This document shows positions 25,263 to 33,743 of a DNA stretch of 64,000 nt, piece after piece. The translations under genes were made by a program, and so were the position numbers. The notes under the pieces are model-generated. The model was not told the DNA's origin. It made no database searches and was given only the letters and a program-made list of their open reading frames with translations. The DNA is taken from positions 652,569-716,568 of the forward strand of contig CBDFLD010000020.1 of the NCBI GenBank assembly GCA_965249005.1. Reading direction: 5' to 3'. The number at the start of each line of letters is the position of its first letter. Within the stretch, counting starts at the first letter, position 1. The stretch is from CBDFLD01 sp965249005 (GTDB taxonomy: Bacteria; Acidobacteriota; UBA6911).

Positions 25263-25979
25263 CTAGTGCGCGTCGTGAAAAATGACGCCGAGCGTGTAGC
25301 GCATGCCGGAGTGCAGCCGACTGGCCCCATGGCGCATCTGAACGCGATAATTGCCGGCACGGCCGAGAACGGGACGTTCGCGATTGGTAAAGAAAACCAT
25401 CTCGCCCCGCTGGAGCCGGATTGCCTCACCGCGAGACTGACTTCGAGGGCGCTGCTCGACAAGCAAGAAGTCTCCGCCTTCATAATCGATACCCTCGCGA
25501 CTCAGAACGCACAGTAACTGGATCGGAAAGGCAATATCGCCATACAGGTCTTGATGCAGGCAGTTATAGCCGCCTGCCTCGTACTTCAACAGTAGGGGCG
25601 TGGGCCTGGTCTGGCCAGACTGATGACAATGCGCCAGAAAATCTTTCAATCTCGACGGATACAGGAGTCTGGAACCAAGCGCTTCCGCCCATCGATTGGC
25701 GACCGGCGCCAGATGCCGATAGGCGTGTACCCGCAGAGATGCAACGAGTCTCGGAAGCGGATAGGCAAAGTAACGATACTCTCCGCGTCCAAAGCGGTAG
25801 CGCTCCATATCGATCGTGCTTCGGAACCGGCGCTGTTGGCGGTACGTTTCGATGAGCGTGGTGCATTCTTCGACGGTGAGGATGGAGCCTGTCTTGTACG
25901 AGCCGTACTCCCAGAGGTCGGCTTCGATTCTGCTCCAGTCGAGGCGGGCCAACCGTTCTCGGATGGTCGATCGGGCCAT
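25263..25979 (-). CDS. 2-oxoglutarate/Fe(II)-dependent oxygenase
   Basis: About 238 residues from ATG 25979 (a TTG 12 bases upstream is in frame). The prolyl-hydroxylase-like double-stranded beta helix shows H142 and D144 in LHQDLYGD. The distal histidine (H217 or H223) and R227 are in RHGASRLHSGMRYTLG. GGDFLLVEQ and GEMVFFTNRERPV are typical jelly-roll strands. Substrate unknown; the family hydroxylates proteins or small molecules. Confidence 0.78.
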   Translation of the reverse strand: MARSTIRERLARLDWSRIEADLWEYGSYKTGSILTVEECTTLIETYRQQRRFRSTIDMERYRFGRGEYRYFAYPLPRLVASLRVHAYRHLAPVANRWAEALGSRLLYPSRLKDFLAHCHQSGQTRPTPLLLKYEAGGYNCLHQDLYGDIAFPIQLLCVLSREGIDYEGGDFLLVEQRPRSQSRGEAIRLQRGEMVFFTNRERPVLGRAGNYRVQMRHGASRLHSGMRYTLGVIFHDAH

Positions 25980-26448
25980 GGGTGTGACCAAGGCTAAGTA
26001 CCCCTGTTGGTAAATACACTAACGTTTGTTGCGGCCGGGAAGCCTCACAACCTGCCTTCGACACAGCACGGATCGATAACCTCTCACAACTAGTGAAGTC
26101 ATATTCCCGGGCGCAACCCTCTGGGCGCGTGGGGGTTGTGGGCAATCTCTTTGTTGCTGTTCGCCGAGTCGTTCGTCGACGACGATGTCACCACATCGAC
26201 TCCTCCTCTCTTCGCGACCTTGCCCCAAAAAGCCCCACCCGCAAGCGTTGCCGTATTTACGAACAGGAGTACTAAGTTACAGATAACGCCGCAGGATCGT
26301 CAAGAAACATAGCATGAGACGGGGAAGTCGGGCTAAAATAATCTTTGTCGTCTGAGCCCACGAGCGTTGAGGGATCATGAACCAATGCCCGGACTCAGGC
26401 CCCGTCTGAAACGCGAATAGCCTGCAAATCAGCTGGAGGAGTCCTATC
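25980..26448. other. Intergenic region without a clear gene
   Basis: About 470 bases. Open frames here are short or antisense and show no recognisable motif. At 26253-26275 there is a short motif shared with 58120-58143. A GGAGG at about 26434 belongs to the next gene. Confidence 0.5.
26253..26275 (+). repeat. Short shared motif, copy 1
   Basis: GTATTTACGAACAGGAGTAC followed by TAA. It matches the sequence at 58120-58143 except for one inserted base and one substitution. Both lie in gene-poor stretches, the second against the stop codon of a DUF1501 gene. Confidence 0.55.
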
Positions 26449-27399
26449 ATGAAACGCGCCACTTGGTCATCTGCCCTGGTTGCTGGGGTATTCATCCTGA
26501 CGGCGAACAACCCGGCGAACAGCCCGGTAAACGCACAGGAGAATCGATCCTACCCACCCAATTTCCCGGACGCGAAGGCGGAGGTCTACAAGACCGTCGA
26601 TGACGTGGAGTTGAAGATCCACATATTTACACCCGAGGGACATCGAGCCGGGCAGCAGCAGGCTGCTATTGTCTTCTTTTTTGGAGGCGGCTGGACAAAC
26701 GGTTCACCCACGCAGTTCGTCGAGCAGTGCCGGCATCTGGCTTCGAGGGGAATGGTGGCGATGACCGCCGATTATCGAGTCCGTTCTAGACATAGCGTGA
26801 TGATACGGGATTGCGTCGAAGATGCCAAAGCGGCCATTCGCTGGGCCCGCACCCATGCCTCGAGGCTGGGAATCGACCCCAATAGAATCGCGGCCGGCGG
26901 GGGTTCCGCGGGAGGACATCTCGCCGCGTCCACGGGCACGCTTCCGGAATTTGATGGAAAGCACTTCCACGGAGTGAGCTCCGCCCCGAATGCAATGGTT
27001 CTCTTCAATCCGGCGGTCGTGCTGGATCGTGTTGAAGGGGAAACCTTTTTTGAAGAGGCCAAGTTTGAGGGGCTCAAGAAGAGGATGGGTGTGGAGCCTC
27101 ACCGTCTCTCGCCGTTTCACCATCTCCGAAAAGGGACGGCGCCGGCGATCATTCTTCACGGTACCAAGGACGCTGCGGTGGCATTTCGCTCAGTGGAACT
27201 GTTCACCGACAAGATGGTCGAGCTCGGCAATCGTTGCGAACTGGTCCCGTATGAGGGGCAAGAGCACGGATTCTTCAACTTTGGACGCGGCGACGGCAAG
27301 TACTATGAGCACACCTTGAAGAAAGTCGACGCGTTTTTGGTGTCGCTGGGATATCTGGGGGGAGAAGCTCCGATCACAGATACCCAAGGATCCCGATGA
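26449..27399 (+). CDS. Exported alpha/beta-hydrolase (BD-FAE/acetyl-esterase-like)
   Basis: The 316-residue protein has a signal peptide (SSALVAGVFILTANNPA). Its alpha/beta-hydrolase core has the oxyanion segment FFFGGGWTNGS, nucleophile S153 in AGGGSAGGH, acid D241 in HGTKDAAV and H273 in EGQEHGFF. This set fits acetyl/feruloyl esterases of the BD-FAE or AxeA1 type that deacetylate polysaccharides or small esters in the periplasm. ATG 26449 has GGAGG 11 bases upstream. The adjacent proC gene is convergent. Confidence 0.85.
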   Translation: MKRATWSSALVAGVFILTANNPANSPVNAQENRSYPPNFPDAKAEVYKTVDDVELKIHIFTPEGHRAGQQQAAIVFFFGGGWTNGSPTQFVEQCRHLASRGMVAMTADYRVRSRHSVMIRDCVEDAKAAIRWARTHASRLGIDPNRIAAGGGSAGGHLAASTGTLPEFDGKHFHGVSSAPNAMVLFNPAVVLDRVEGETFFEEAKFEGLKKRMGVEPHRLSPFHHLRKGTAPAIILHGTKDAAVAFRSVELFTDKMVELGNRCELVPYEGQEHGFFNFGRGDGKYYEHTLKKVDAFLVSLGYLGGEAPITDTQGSR

Positions 27400-27457
27400 A
27401 ATAGCCCGTGGCGAACGGAATCAAATGCTCACAAGCTAAGGGTAAGTGCCGCCGCGG

Positions 27458-28273
27458 CTAGGAGTGTATCAGCTCGGAAGCCCTTCGAACTGCGTCGACC
27501 ACCGCCTTGATGAGTGTCACGCGAATCCCTCCGTCCTCGAGCGCCATGATTCCGTCCATCGTACAACCCTTGGGCGTGGTGACCATATCTTTGAGAAGGG
27601 CGGGGTGCTGTCCGGTCTGCAACACCATTTGTGCCGAGCCCAAGACGGTCTGAGCCACCAGCTCCGTCGCAACCGCACGGGGGAGACCCACCTTGACCCC
27701 CGCTTCGGCGAGGGCTTCGATGATGATGTAAATGTATGCGGGACCACTGGCGGAGAGTCCGGTCACGGCGTCCATCTGGCTGTCAGGCAGCACGACCGTG
27801 CGACCGATCGAGCCGAAGATACTTTGTGCAACCCCAAGGTGGTGCTCGTCGGCATGAATACCCGCCGCCAGCGCTGTGATTCCGACTCCGAGTAAGCACG
27901 GCATGTTGGGCATGGCGCGGATGACTGGGGCCCCGGCGTCCAGATGCCGTTCCAAGAATTCCGTGGTCACGGATGCAGCAACGGAGATCACGAGAGTCTC
28001 TGGTTTGATTTCCTGCCGAATCTCCTTGAGCGTGGCCTCCATATCCTGTGGTTTCACGCAACAGATCAAGATATCCGCGCGAGCCGCGGCGACGGCATTC
28101 GAATCCGCGCCCTCGATACCGTACTGCTTGCAAAATGCTCCCAGGCGGTCCTGGTGCAACCGGGTGGCTACAATTTGGTTCGGTTCGAGAGTTTCGGAAT
28201 CGAGCAGGCCCCGGATGACCGCCTCTCCCATCTTTCCTGTTCCGATGACGACCACTTTTTTCCCAGACAGCAT
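27458..28273 (-). CDS. proC: Pyrroline-5-carboxylate reductase
   Basis: ProC makes L-proline from pyrroline-5-carboxylate with NAD(P)H. The 271-residue protein has the Rossmann motif VIGTGKMGEA, CVKPQDM, AMPNMPCLLGVG and the ProC signature LSASGPAYIYIIIEALAEAGVKVGL followed by TTPKGCTM. ATG 28273 is preferred: GGAGG lies 5 bases upstream and overlaps the earlier in-frame ATG at 28285, which therefore cannot use it. Confidence 0.95.
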   Translation of the reverse strand: MLSGKKVVVIGTGKMGEAVIRGLLDSETLEPNQIVATRLHQDRLGAFCKQYGIEGADSNAVAAARADILICCVKPQDMEATLKEIRQEIKPETLVISVAASVTTEFLERHLDAGAPVIRAMPNMPCLLGVGITALAAGIHADEHHLGVAQSIFGSIGRTVVLPDSQMDAVTGLSASGPAYIYIIIEALAEAGVKVGLPRAVATELVAQTVLGSAQMVLQTGQHPALLKDMVTTPKGCTMDGIMALEDGGIRVTLIKAVVDAVRRASELIHS

Positions 28274-28583
28274 GCAAACCTCCACTCTTTCTTGATACGG
28301 GCTAGAGATCCAGATGGTCTCTGCCGTTTGTCTGCAGCCCGAACCCAGAGGCTCGCTTGCCGCTCTGACGTTCGTTTCTTAAGACTGCGTACCCTGAATA
28401 TAGATTTCGCCGGCGGATCGATCAACTGATAAGCGCTTTCTGGTCCAGTGAATCTGTCCCTGGTGATGGGACTCAGGAAAGATGTGTCCGTCGTCGACTG
28501 GCGAGAGTGGTAAGCTGAGGTGACCGTGGAGCGCAGTTTGCTACCCTTGATCCGAACTTTTGCCATCGGAGGCGAGTGAACGA

Positions 28584-30509
28584 ATGAAGATCTTTGTCCC
28601 CGGACGTATCTGTCTCTTCGGCGAGCACTCGGACTGGGCTGGCGGGTACCGCCGCATCAACGCGGAAATCGGCAAAGGATTGACGATTATCACCGGAACG
28701 AACCAGGGAATTCACGCCGATGTCGAGCCACATGCCTCCCATCTGGTGGTCACGAGCGAGCTTTCCAGTGGAGAGATCCAGGGTCCCTTCGAGGTGGCAA
28801 TGGACAAGGAGACGCTGCTCGCCGAGGCCGATCGAGGAGGTTTTTTCAGCTACATGGCCGGTGTCGCCTACCAGATTCTGGTTCACTATCACGTGAAGGG
28901 CCTGGTCGTGCGATGCCATAGCATGGATTTGCCCCTCAAGAAGGGATTGTCCTCGTCGGCGGCTGTCTCCGTGTTGACGGCCCGCGCGTTCAACCGGATC
29001 TATGACCTCAAGATGACCACGCGCGGAGAGATGGAATATGCCTATCAGGGTGAAATACTCACCCCTTCGAGGTGTGGCCGGATGGACCAAGGTTGTGCCT
29101 ATGGACAGCGCCCCCTGCTGATGACTTTCGATGGCGATTTGTTGCATGTGGAGGAGATCTCCGTCAAGAAACCGTTGCACCTGATGATCGTGGATCTGAA
29201 TGCGGAGAAGAACACAAAAGAGATCCTGGCGAAGCTCAATCAAAGTTATCCCTTCCCGCGCAATGAAATGGACCGCAACGTCCACCAGTACCTGGGGGAG
29301 ACCAACCAGGGAATGGTCAAAGATGCGATCGATGCGATCCGAAGTGGCGACGGCTCAAAGCTCGGCAAGTTGATGAACGAGGTCCAGGCGCATTTCGACG
29401 GCGCTCTCACCCCGACCTGTCCGGAACAGCTTGAAGCGCCTGTGCTGCACAAAGTTCTCTCCTATGAGCCCATACAGGAGCTCGTTTGGGGGGGCAAGGG
29501 CGTTGGCTCGCAGGGAGACGGGTCGGCGCAATTTGTGGCGCGGGACGAAAAGTCGCGCGAGGACGCCATGGGGATTATCGAGTCAGACCTGGGGATGGCA
29601 TGCCTCCCGCTCGACATCAGCCCCCCCAGCAAGGTGCGCAAGGCCGTCATCCCGGTGGCGGGATTCGGGACGCGCCTGTATCCAGCGTCGAAGGCAAACA
29701 AGAAGGAGCTCTTCCCGATCGTGGATCGAGACGGCATTGCGAAACCGGTTATCCTCCTGATTCTCGAGGAAGCGCTGAGTGCGGGAATCGAAGAGGTGTG
29801 CCTCATCGTCCAGAAGGAGGACGAGGCAACTTTCAGCGAGTTCTTCAACCTGCCGGTTGCGATCCAAAACTTCAACAAGCTTCCCACGAAGTTCCGCGAC
29901 TACTCGAAATACCTCGCGGATCTCGGAAGGCGCGTCCACTTTTCCGTGCAGGACAAGCAGGAGGGCTTCGGCCACGCCGTCTACTGCGTGCGGGAATGGG
30001 TTCGAGACGAGCCCTTTCTCCTGTTGCTCGGCGATCATCTCTATCGGTCTGATACGGACCAGTCGTGCGCACAGCAATTGATCGAATCATTCGAAAAGTA
30101 CGAAAAGAGCACGCTTTCGCTCATGCAAACAGTGGAAGATCAGATCAATGCATTCGGTACGGTCACCGGTGAGTGGCTCGACAACAAGAAGCGCGATTGC
30201 CTGGCGATTACGGAATTTGCGGAGAAACCCACCGTGGACTATGCGCGCACCAATCTCCGCGTCTCAGGGATCGAGCCTTACTATCTCACCGTCTTTGGCC
30301 AATACGTCATCCAACCGGAGATCTTCTCGGTACTCGAGGATAACATCGAGCGCAACATGAGGGACCAGCGCGGAGAATTCCAGCTGACGCCGGCCCTGGA
30401 TGAGTTGCGCAAGCGCGATGGCTTTTACGGAGCGATCGTTTCCGGCCGGCGCTACGACATGGGCACCCCCGAGGCGTACCTGCGTACTTTGAATGACTTC
30501 GCGACCTAG
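28584..30509 (+). CDS. Fusion of GHMP sugar kinase and GalU-type nucleotidyltransferase
   Basis: A single 641-residue frame carries two enzymes. Residues 1-345 are a galactokinase-like GHMP kinase: FVPGRICLFGEHSDWAGGY at the N-terminus, ATP-binding GLSSSAAV (121-128), catalytic D168 in GRMDQG and the third motif GGKGVGSQGDG (303-313). Residues 352-641 are a GalU/RmlA-like nucleotidyltransferase: VIPVAGFGTRLYPASKANK (355-373), KELFPIVDRDG, LLLLGDHLYRSD, TEFAEKP and EFQLTPALDEL. It probably turns a free sugar into a sugar-1-phosphate and then an NDP-sugar. The substrate is unknown. The order is the reverse of the FKP fucose-salvage enzyme. GGAGG is 11 bases upstream of ATG 28584; 28560 is an alternative start. 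Confidence 0.85.
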   Translation: MKIFVPGRICLFGEHSDWAGGYRRINAEIGKGLTIITGTNQGIHADVEPHASHLVVTSELSSGEIQGPFEVAMDKETLLAEADRGGFFSYMAGVAYQILVHYHVKGLVVRCHSMDLPLKKGLSSSAAVSVLTARAFNRIYDLKMTTRGEMEYAYQGEILTPSRCGRMDQGCAYGQRPLLMTFDGDLLHVEEISVKKPLHLMIVDLNAEKNTKEILAKLNQSYPFPRNEMDRNVHQYLGETNQGMVKDAIDAIRSGDGSKLGKLMNEVQAHFDGALTPTCPEQLEAPVLHKVLSYEPIQELVWGGKGVGSQGDGSAQFVARDEKSREDAMGIIESDLGMACLPLDISPPSKVRKAVIPVAGFGTRLYPASKANKKELFPIVDRDGIAKPVILLILEEALSAGIEEVCLIVQKEDEATFSEFFNLPVAIQNFNKLPTKFRDYSKYLADLGRRVHFSVQDKQEGFGHAVYCVREWVRDEPFLLLLGDHLYRSDTDQSCAQQLIESFEKYEKSTLSLMQTVEDQINAFGTVTGEWLDNKKRDCLAITEFAEKPTVDYARTNLRVSGIEPYYLTVFGQYVIQPEIFSVLEDNIERNMRDQRGEFQLTPALDELRKRDGFYGAIVSGRRYDMGTPEAYLRTLNDFAT

Positions 30510-30616
30510 TGCGCCCCTAGCGCATACTGCTGTCCGCTTTCGGCTGTTGCATCTCGCGGCGCGAGGTGCCTACCGTGCCAATCGGTTAGAATAGCGGAAG
30601 GTGCGACGCGGAAAGC

Positions 30617-30646
30617 GTGCCGAGTCGGAGACTCGGCACCCCTTTT
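30617..30646 (+). terminator. Terminator-like hairpin just upstream of a start codon
   Basis: A perfect 10-bp stem GTGCCGAGTC / GACTCGGCAC with loop GGA is followed by CCCCTTTT. It ends only 10 bases before ATG 30657, next to the GGAG ribosome-binding site. It may end the upstream transcript or act as an attenuator for the downstream gene. Confidence 0.6.
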
Positions 30647-30656
30647 GGAGTGATCG

Positions 30657-33600
30657 ATGAAGTTCTGGATTCTTGTTTTGTGGCTTGTATCGATGGCTGC
30701 GTGTAGTGAAGCGGATCAAGGCGTACTGCTTGCGCCGCCGCATGGGGCTACCCGGACGATCGACTTCGAGACCGACGAAGGGACCTGGATGTCGGTGGAC
30801 GTTTCCCCCGACGGGCGCTGGATCGTGTTCGATCTACTCGGGCACATTTATCGAGTCGGCGCCGACGGGGGCGAAGCTCAATGCTTGACGCAGGAGAGTG
30901 GACCGTCGCTGAATTATCATCCGAAGTTCTCGCCCGACGGAAGCCGAATTGTCTTCGTTTCGGATCGTTCCGGTCAAGACAATCTCTGGTTGATGGACCC
31001 CGACGGCGACAACCCGCGTTCCGTCTATCCCGATGCGGTTACGCGCTACCGGGAACCGAAATGGACTCCCGATGGGCGGGCGATTATCGTGACGCGCTGC
31101 TTTCAGGAAGGGCATGCACTCAATCCGGAAATCTGGCGTTTCCCGGCCACTGGCGGAGAGGGGGAACGACTGGTATCAGGAAAGCTTGCCTATCTGCGCG
31201 GCCCGTCGATCACGCCGGATGGCAAGCGCCTATTCTACTTTACAAGCTACGGGGTCCGAAACAACATCGGCTCCATGGAGGACTACCATATCCAGAGCCT
31301 CGATCTGGACACCGGGGAACGTTCCTTCCTCCGTGATCATCCCGGCAAGGAGCTCGACCCCGAAACTCGGCCCAACGCGGACCTGAACGAGGCGTCCCGC
31401 GAAAAATTCGGACGCGTGGTCCGGATACCGGAACTGGGCGATTCGGAGCTGGCCCCGGAAGTTTCTCCGGATGGTAAATTGGTTGCGTTCGCAATGCACG
31501 TGCCCGGGTCGACGCAGACATACCGGGGGCACGAGTATGGACCATCGACGGCGCTGTTCGTACGCAATCTGGTATCAGGTGAGGAGCGCAAGGTCATGGA
31601 CCCGATTGCGATCGACATATCCCGGGTGACCGTCTCCTACGCGGAGCGCGTCATCCCTGGTTATGCATGGACGCCCGACAGCAAGGCGATTGTGCTGAGT
31701 GAAGGGGGAAAGCTGCGGAGGGTGGAGGTTGCCACCGGGGCCGTAACGGAGATTCCCTTCCGGGCCCGCGTGCGCCGGGTTCTTTCCGAACAGACGCGCA
31801 ACCACGGAACGCTCGACGACAGCGTCGAGATCCGATTCTTCGAGTGGCCCTCATCCTCTCCAGATGGTAGATCGCTTGCTTTTGTAGCTGCCGGAGCGAT
31901 CTGGCTGGTAGACCTTCCATCTGGACAACCCAGCAAGTTGGCCGCGGACGTCGGCCAGGGCTTCCAGTACACACCGTCCTGGTCCCCGGACGGAAACTGG
32001 ATTGCATTTACCACCTGGCATGAGAAGTCAGGTGGGCATGTCTGGCGTATCCAGCCTGACGGGGAAAAGCCCGAGCGCTTGACCAGGATCGCCGGCCAAT
32101 ACCTCTATCCGGAATGGAGCCCCGACGGCGCCGGCCTGATCGTGAGTGCGGGTCCGTCCGAAGGGCCACGACTGGATTGGATTGGAGCCGAAGGCTACGA
32201 GCCGGACCGGCGCCCATGGTCTCTTCTTCGAATACCGGTGCCAGGGGAGGGAGCGGTCGAACGTCTGGTCGAGATTATCGAGGAAGGGAGAGGACATTTC
32301 GACCGTGAAGGTCGTGTCCGCTATCAGCAGCGCGGTGACGGCTCCGTCGTGGTCCTGACGATGGAAGGCAGCCTCTCGGTCGAACTGGTCAGCCTGAGCT
32401 CCCCTTTCGTGCAAAACCCGCTCGCGTCGCCGGGCGGTGACTGGGTGGCGTACGAGCACGAGCGGAATATCTACGTAGCCCCGCTGGGTGGTGCCGAGGA
32501 CGCTGGTGTGACTCTCCCCGAAATCGATCCCGTCGCGCGCGCGAGAACCATTGCGGCGAGCGAGCTTGGCGGCATTCACCATCGGTGGCGTGACGACCGT
32601 ACCCTGGAGTGGGTCAACGGGAACCGCTACGAAACCTATGACGTCAGCAAGGGTGAAAGGACCAGCGTCAAGATCGAGTTGAAGCTTGCGCGACCGATAG
32701 CGCCGGGCACGATCGCGTTGGAAAGCGCCACGATCATTCCCCTCGACGCTGACCGGGATTCCTTCACGGGAACGATTCTGGTGCAAGGCGGTCGCATCAC
32801 ATGTGTCGGCGACTGCTCGAGCGCGGACGCCGAGCGTGTCGTCGACCTGTCCGGCCGCTTCGTGATGCCGGGATTGGTAGACGTACATGCACACCACACG
32901 GGTCAGCCTGGATCGATGATTCCACAATGGCACCCGTCGGCGGCCGTCGACCTGGCGTACGGCGTGACCACGATCATGGATCCATCGGGATCATCCACGA
33001 GCGGTTTCCCTATCTCTGAATTGATCGCCTCCGGCAGAATCTTGGGACCTCGGACCTTCTGCGTGGGAGAGTCTATTGTAGGACTTCTCAACGAGGTCAA
33101 GACCATCGAGACCATCGAGGATGCCCGCCGCATCGTGAACCGGCGCGTCGACTGGGGCGCGCCGTCGGTCAAGCCGTACAGGGTCGCCCATCGGGCGAAA
33201 CGCCAGCTGCTGATCGAGGCGGCCCGGGAGCGGGGGGTCACGGTCACGGCCGAGGGAGGGTTCTTGTATCAGGACGTGGCATACGCCATTGACGGTATGA
33301 CGGGGTGGGAGCATTACATGGCGCCCATCCCGATCTTCAAGGATGTGTCGACATTTTTCGGCCGCGCCAAGATGGTGTATCCGCCCACGGCCCACGTCGC
33401 ATCGCACAACAGAGGATCGGCCCACTACTTTCGGCCGCGCCACGGCCTGCTCGAAGATGAGAAGTACAACCGCTTCATTCCGCGATCTGCCGTGGAGCGC
33501 CAGGTTGCAATGTCGGATCAGAGGCCGAAGGCGGAATTCTCTTTTCCGTTCATCGCCGAGGGGCTGGCCGACGTCATACGCGCCGGTGGTTTCGGTGCCA

Positions 33601-33743
33601 TCGGCGAACACGGAGAGCAGCCTGGCCTCGGGTCGCATTGGGAAATCTGGAGCTATGCGGAGGCGCTGACACCGATCGAAGCCCTCACCGTTGCCACTCT
33701 GCACGGTGCGTATTTCTTGGGTCTAGACCTTAGTCCAGCGTGA
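30657..33743 (+). CDS. PD40-propeller/amidohydrolase lipoprotein, 3' end cut by IS1380
   Basis: The frame encodes 1,028 residues. A lipobox SMAAC (C16) suggests a lipoprotein. Residues 40 to about 670 contain many TolB/PD40 blades (VSPDGRWIVF, FSPDGSRIVFVSDRSG, WSPDGNWIAF). From about 690 a metal-dependent amidohydrolase domain follows, with metal-binding DVHAHHTG (H744, H746), KPYRVAHRAKRQ and GEHGEQPG. The family normally continues after the YFLGLD segment with a GSI-x-x-GK-x-AD-motif tail. Here the IS1380 copy begins at 33727, so the last six or so codons are IS-derived and roughly 40 native residues are missing. It probably still folds poorly or not at all. Confidence 0.85.
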   Translation: MKFWILVLWLVSMAACSEADQGVLLAPPHGATRTIDFETDEGTWMSVDVSPDGRWIVFDLLGHIYRVGADGGEAQCLTQESGPSLNYHPKFSPDGSRIVFVSDRSGQDNLWLMDPDGDNPRSVYPDAVTRYREPKWTPDGRAIIVTRCFQEGHALNPEIWRFPATGGEGERLVSGKLAYLRGPSITPDGKRLFYFTSYGVRNNIGSMEDYHIQSLDLDTGERSFLRDHPGKELDPETRPNADLNEASREKFGRVVRIPELGDSELAPEVSPDGKLVAFAMHVPGSTQTYRGHEYGPSTALFVRNLVSGEERKVMDPIAIDISRVTVSYAERVIPGYAWTPDSKAIVLSEGGKLRRVEVATGAVTEIPFRARVRRVLSEQTRNHGTLDDSVEIRFFEWPSSSPDGRSLAFVAAGAIWLVDLPSGQPSKLAADVGQGFQYTPSWSPDGNWIAFTTWHEKSGGHVWRIQPDGEKPERLTRIAGQYLYPEWSPDGAGLIVSAGPSEGPRLDWIGAEGYEPDRRPWSLLRIPVPGEGAVERLVEIIEEGRGHFDREGRVRYQQRGDGSVVVLTMEGSLSVELVSLSSPFVQNPLASPGGDWVAYEHERNIYVAPLGGAEDAGVTLPEIDPVARARTIAASELGGIHHRWRDDRTLEWVNGNRYETYDVSKGERTSVKIELKLARPIAPGTIALESATIIPLDADRDSFTGTILVQGGRITCVGDCSSADAERVVDLSGRFVMPGLVDVHAHHTGQPGSMIPQWHPSAAVDLAYGVTTIMDPSGSSTSGFPISELIASGRILGPRTFCVGESIVGLLNEVKTIETIEDARRIVNRRVDWGAPSVKPYRVAHRAKRQLLIEAARERGVTVTAEGGFLYQDVAYAIDGMTGWEHYMAPIPIFKDVSTFFGRAKMVYPPTAHVASHNRGSAHYFRPRHGLLEDEKYNRFIPRSAVERQVAMSDQRPKAEFSFPFIAEGLADVIRAGGFGAIGEHGEQPGLGSHWEIWSYAEALTPIEALTVATLHGAYFLGLDLSPA

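Noticed and set aside
26277..26510. A 77-codon minus-strand frame before the esterase gene
   Set aside because: It overlaps the esterase start and its ribosome-binding site antisense and shows no family motif.
32028..32933. A 301-codon minus-strand frame within the PD40/amidohydrolase gene
   Set aside because: Antisense shadow of a strongly supported coding region.
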